This document shows positions 20,395 through 22,819 of a stretch of DNA of 22,819 nt, one piece after another. The notes under the pieces are model-generated. The model searched no databases. It saw only the letters and a list, made by a program, of their open reading frames with translations, and was not told the origin of the DNA. The translations under genes and the position numbers were made by a program. Origin of the DNA: a virus; IMG/VR virus record IMGVR_UViG_3300030098_004595, positions 1 to 22,819 of that record; one strand, written 5' to 3'. Every line of letters starts with the position of its first letter. The first letter of the stretch is position 1.

Positions 20395-20470
20395 AATGAC
20401 ACAAAAATCTATAGCTGAGGATGCAAAAATCGTAGATAAATGGTTGCTAAGTAAAGCAAATGATGAGTAA
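20261..20470 (+). CDS. Hypothetical helical protein, 69 aa
   Basis: ATG at 20261 has AAGGAG seven bases upstream. The protein starts MEPLQGHLKGFPKNVILDEE and continues with a helical region (TMLSIARMIAYVTVFSTHRT, then EMTQKSIAEDAKIVDKWLLS). The residue pattern is more protein-like than the other frame of the same DNA. Local base composition is richer in G and C than its neighbours, suggesting a different origin. No family is recognised. Confidence 0.62.
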   Translation: MEPLQGHLKGFPKNVILDEETMLSIARMIAYVTVFSTHRTSSPAEMTQKSIAEDAKIVDKWLLSKANDE

Positions 20471-20494
20471 ATTATAATATAATAAGGAGAGAAT

Positions 20495-20686
20495 ATGAGC
20501 AATATTCTAGTAGATGAGCAAATAGAACGTCAGTTTGACGAAGCTCAAGTTGATACATATAAAGCACAAGTAAGAGAAGCACACACTATATTTAAAGATA
20601 TGTTAAGTGGTGCAGATATTGAAGATATTAAAGCTCGTGCTTACACTGCGCTGAATCCTAAAAGATTCACAAAGAAAGAATGGTAA
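20495..20686 (+). CDS. Small helical protein upstream of the nuclease, 63 aa
   Basis: It starts MSNILVDEQIERQFDEAQVD with AAGGAGAGAAT upstream of ATG at 20495. It is helical throughout (TYKAQVREAHTIFKDMLSGA, then DIEDIKARAYTALNPKRFTK), ends KKEW, and stops with TAA at 20684-20686. Six bases later the nuclease frame begins in the same frame. The function is unknown. It may be a partner or, by readthrough, an N-terminal part of the nuclease. Confidence 0.65.
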   Translation: MSNILVDEQIERQFDEAQVDTYKAQVREAHTIFKDMLSGADIEDIKARAYTALNPKRFTKKEW

Positions 20687-20692
20687 GACTCC

Positions 20693-21040
20693 TTGGGAGT
20701 TAACGTAAAAACCTCAAAGGCTAAGGGGAGGAGATTGCAGAACTACGTACGAGACACCCTTCGTACACTGTTCTCCTCTCGCCTGGAGGAAGATGATATC
20801 AAATCTCAAACAATGGGTATGTGTGGAGAAGATATTGTTCTTTCTCCTGCAGCACAAAAAGAAATTCCTTATAGCTTTGAGTGTAAAAATAAAGAAAGAC
20901 TAGATTTATGGGCTTCATTACAGCAAGCCGAAGATAATTGTGGGAATAGGACACCTGTTCTGGTCTTTAAAAGAAATCGTTCTAAAACTTATGTAGCCAT
21001 TGAATATACTAAATTTCTGGAATTAATAGATGAGAGATGA
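20693..21040 (+). CDS. PD-(D/E)XK-type phage nuclease (Holliday-junction-resolvase-like), 115 aa
   Basis: The protein matches a phage nuclease family with KGRRLQNYVRDTLRTLF near residue 12. Catalytic Asp47 lies in GEDIVLSPAA, and Glu61/Lys63 in SFECKNKERLDLW. The C-terminal LVFKRNRSKTYVAIEY is the usual beta core. These enzymes cut branched or replicating DNA. The start is probably TTG at 20693; no ATG precedes the conserved region and no good ribosome site is seen. TTG lies in the loop of a hairpin (20688-20700) and directly follows a same-frame stop. The gene is richer in G and C than neighbours. It closes the replication/recombination block. Confidence 0.78.
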   Translation: MGVNVKTSKAKGRRLQNYVRDTLRTLFSSRLEEDDIKSQTMGMCGEDIVLSPAAQKEIPYSFECKNKERLDLWASLQQAEDNCGNRTPVLVFKRNRSKTYVAIEYTKFLELIDER

Positions 21041-21203
21041 TCTTTGCCCCGTATGTAAAAAAATAATTGATGATTATATAGAAGCTAATGCTACTTCTGT
21101 AGATGATTTCAGTGACCTATATGCTAGACTTAATAGAGTCCAAGATGAAATTAATTCAATTATGGACCAAATTAGTCGTGCTAGCATTAATGAATTAATC
21201 TAA
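21030..21203 (+). CDS. Small CPVC-containing helical protein, 57 aa
   Basis: I found this by hand. ATG at 21030 lies inside the end of the nuclease gene. It reads MRDDLCPVCKKIIDDYIEAN and continues as an acidic helix with DLYARLNRVQDEINSIMDQI. A single CxxC cannot form a complete zinc site without partner residues. Its last 9 bases overlap the 3' end of the minus-strand gene, so the two operons converge without a separate terminator. Confidence 0.58.
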   Translation: MRDDLCPVCKKIIDDYIEANATSVDDFSDLYARLNRVQDEINSIMDQISRASINELI

Positions 21204-22819
21204 AATTTTATCCCTAATAGAATCAGCAATTCTATATACACCACGTTGATATATCTGCAGAGGCCGTAATAGATCTTTATGTTTCCATGCATCTATTGCA
21301 GTAGTCATTCCCATAGGTAGTAAAAAATAAAGGAGATAGTTATTAACTTCTTCCTTTGTTCCAAAAACATCTTCAACCAATACACCTTCCCATAGTTCTT
21401 CTTCTTCATCAACCAACCCAGTTACATATAAACTTTTAGCAAGAGTGTTAAATAAAGTTGCAAGTATAACTGATTGCCCACCTCTCATTAAAGAACCTTT
21501 CATAGTACGAGGTACAGCTGACATCATTGCTTGTATTCCAGGCCCAATTACAGGTATCGTATATAAGAATGTAGACATTAAAGTTATAAAGCCTCTAGTT
21601 CCAAAGAATCTTTGTAATTTTCTAGCAGTAGCATCTTCAGGGCTAGGATTGATTAAACGTTTGAACCCTTCAGCGAATTTACTTTCATCTTCATTCATAG
21701 ATCTATAGAAATTACTAATAACTCTCCATTCATTTCTTACTTGATGCCAACTATAAGGTTTAAATTTAAATAAGAATTTACCTGAAAAGCCTGAGAATGC
21801 TTGCGGTAAGAATGCAGGAGACAAACCAAACAGTGTATTATAAACTAAGATACGTCCATATTTTATTGCTTCTGGATGAGTATATAATTTTACAGGATTA
21901 TTTGCATGTTTTTCTATATACTCAGATGGAACTACTCCACTATCAACAGCCATCATAGCTCCTAATACAGAAACTTCTATTCTCATTTGTAATTCACTAG
22001 GATGAAATCCTACTAATGTTTCAAAAGCTTTAGACTTATAAAAAGGCTGTGCTGCATATATAAATCCCCCCTTAAGCATCTCACCTACATAGCTATTAAC
22101 TTTATCCTCACCTATTATATATCCCAACTTCTCTAATAATGCTTGTTTTTGCTTTTTAGAAAGTTTATCTAACCCCCCAGCCTCACTTGCAGCATCTGAT
22201 AATCCATGAGTTGCATTCCAAATGCCTTCTAAACCATCAAGTAAAACCTTAGTATCTGATTTTCTTTTTGTAGGCATTCTTTGAATTAACTTAGACATAG
22301 CTTCATTCCAGCCCTTATCTTTCATAGCAGCTTTTATAAAATCAGATTTATTTAGCTTTAATAAAGTCCAGTCTTTAATACTATAACGTATATTGCCTTG
22401 ACCTCCGGTATCTGTAGCACCTGCTAATATATCTGCCATAGCACTAAGAGTATCAGTTGTACCCATAGCATCAGCAACTTGCTTTGCTTGTTCTGGGTTA
22501 TCAAAAGTGTAGCTCATTGCTTTTGATGTACTTTTAAATCCATGCTCAATTATTGCACTAACTCTTTGGAATTGATTATTCATAGCAGAACCCCATCCAA
22601 GTAGAGATGCACTAATAATCTTACTATGCCAATTCCCAAACTTATTAATAGTCTCAAGTGTTAATTTATAATTGTCTCCATATCTTGCCTTCATAATTGG
22701 CTGTAATATTTGAGCTAACTTTTCATCGCTTAAATCAAATCCAAATATACCAGCCTTAACATCTAGCCTACCAACAGACCTCTTAAACAGGTCAAATAAA
22801 TAATCCCTAGTATTACTAT
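21195..22819 (-). CDS. C-terminal part of a large, probably virion-associated protein (runs off right edge), 540 aa
   Basis: The frame is open to the window edge: codons upstream of the internal ATG at 22694 read through (KAGIFGFDLSDEKLAQILQP), so the start is beyond the window. The segment is long and mostly helical, with several hydrophobic stretches near the C-terminus (FITLMSTFLYTIPVIGPGIQ, QSVILATLFNTLAKSLYVTG, NNYLLYFLLPMGMTTAIDAW) that may cross or enter a membrane. Very large phage proteins with such ends are often internal virion or ejection proteins. No enzymatic motif is seen, so this is inference from size, composition and location in a minus-strand block. It converges with the early operon. 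Confidence 0.6.
   Translation of the reverse strand, partial: SNTRDYLFDLFKRSVGRLDVKAGIFGFDLSDEKLAQILQPIMKARYGDNYKLTLETINKFGNWHSKIISASLLGWGSAMNNQFQRVSAIIEHGFKSTSKAMSYTFDNPEQAKQVADAMGTTDTLSAMADILAGATDTGGQGNIRYSIKDWTLLKLNKSDFIKAAMKDKGWNEAMSKLIQRMPTKRKSDTKVLLDGLEGIWNATHGLSDAASEAGGLDKLSKKQKQALLEKLGYIIGEDKVNSYVGEMLKGGFIYAAQPFYKSKAFETLVGFHPSELQMRIEVSVLGAMMAVDSGVVPSEYIEKHANNPVKLYTHPEAIKYGRILVYNTLFGLSPAFLPQAFSGFSGKFLFKFKPYSWHQVRNEWRVISNFYRSMNEDESKFAEGFKRLINPSPEDATARKLQRFFGTRGFITLMSTFLYTIPVIGPGIQAMMSAVPRTMKGSLMRGGQSVILATLFNTLAKSLYVTGLVDEEEELWEGVLVEDVFGTKEEVNNYLLYFLLPMGMTTAIDAWKHKDLLRPLQIYQRGVYRIADSIRDKILD

Noticed and set aside
21195-22694. Start of the right-edge minus gene at ATG 22694
   Set aside because: The same frame stays open upstream to the window edge with protein-like sequence, so that ATG is internal.
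1-22819. CRISPR array or insertion sequence
   Set aside because: No regularly spaced direct repeats and no transposase-like frame were seen in either strand.

Overview
The window looks like part of an AT-rich tailed-phage genome, most likely a podovirus. The diagnostic genes are a P22-type portal, a two-domain large terminase, a small-terminase-like protein, an M15-peptidase lysin, an Erf-type annealing protein, an SSB-like protein, a primase-helicase and a PD-(D/E)XK nuclease. I see no integrase, repressor or excisionase, so nothing points to a temperate lifestyle. The host cannot be read from this sequence; the gene set suggests an uncultivated environmental bacteriophage.

Layout. Positions 1-8099 are a leftward (minus-strand) operon. 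In transcription order it holds two small membrane proteins, an acidic protein, a core-only class II aminoacyl-tRNA-synthetase-like protein, several tiny genes (one interrupted by a TGA), small-terminase-like protein, two small genes, large terminase, an unknown gene, an M15 lysin, a beta-rich probable structural protein and the portal, which runs off the left edge. Positions 8100-8270 are a divergent control region. Positions 8271-21203 are a rightward early region of tightly packed small genes, many joined by ATGA or TAATG overlaps. It includes a DUF932 gene, a conserved two-gene pair of unknown role (12992-14352) and the replication/recombination cluster (16212-21040). From 21195 to the right edge the minus strand carries the C-terminal part of a large, partly membrane-like protein that is probably virion-associated.

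The most unusual part is 8834-10536. Between very small genes it carries a CAU tRNA and two long stretches with little coding sense but many nested complementary segments. RNA 1 is about 8860-9198. RNA 2 is about 9983-10290, closed by an 11-bp helix and followed by a run of hairpins to about 10507. Long structured RNAs beside tRNAs recall the GOLLD and ROOL phage RNA classes. I could not match either consensus by eye, so these are candidates for a divergent member or a new class.

How the genes work together. The minus-strand genes package DNA (terminases, portal), lyse the host and build the virion. The early plus-strand genes provide primer synthesis and unwinding (primase-helicase), ssDNA coating (SSB-like), strand annealing (Erf) and DNA resolution (nuclease). 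The tRNA and synthetase-like protein hint at translation or amino-acid metabolism, which is inference. GC-rich hairpins without U-tracts recur between early genes and may be RNA-processing or stability elements.
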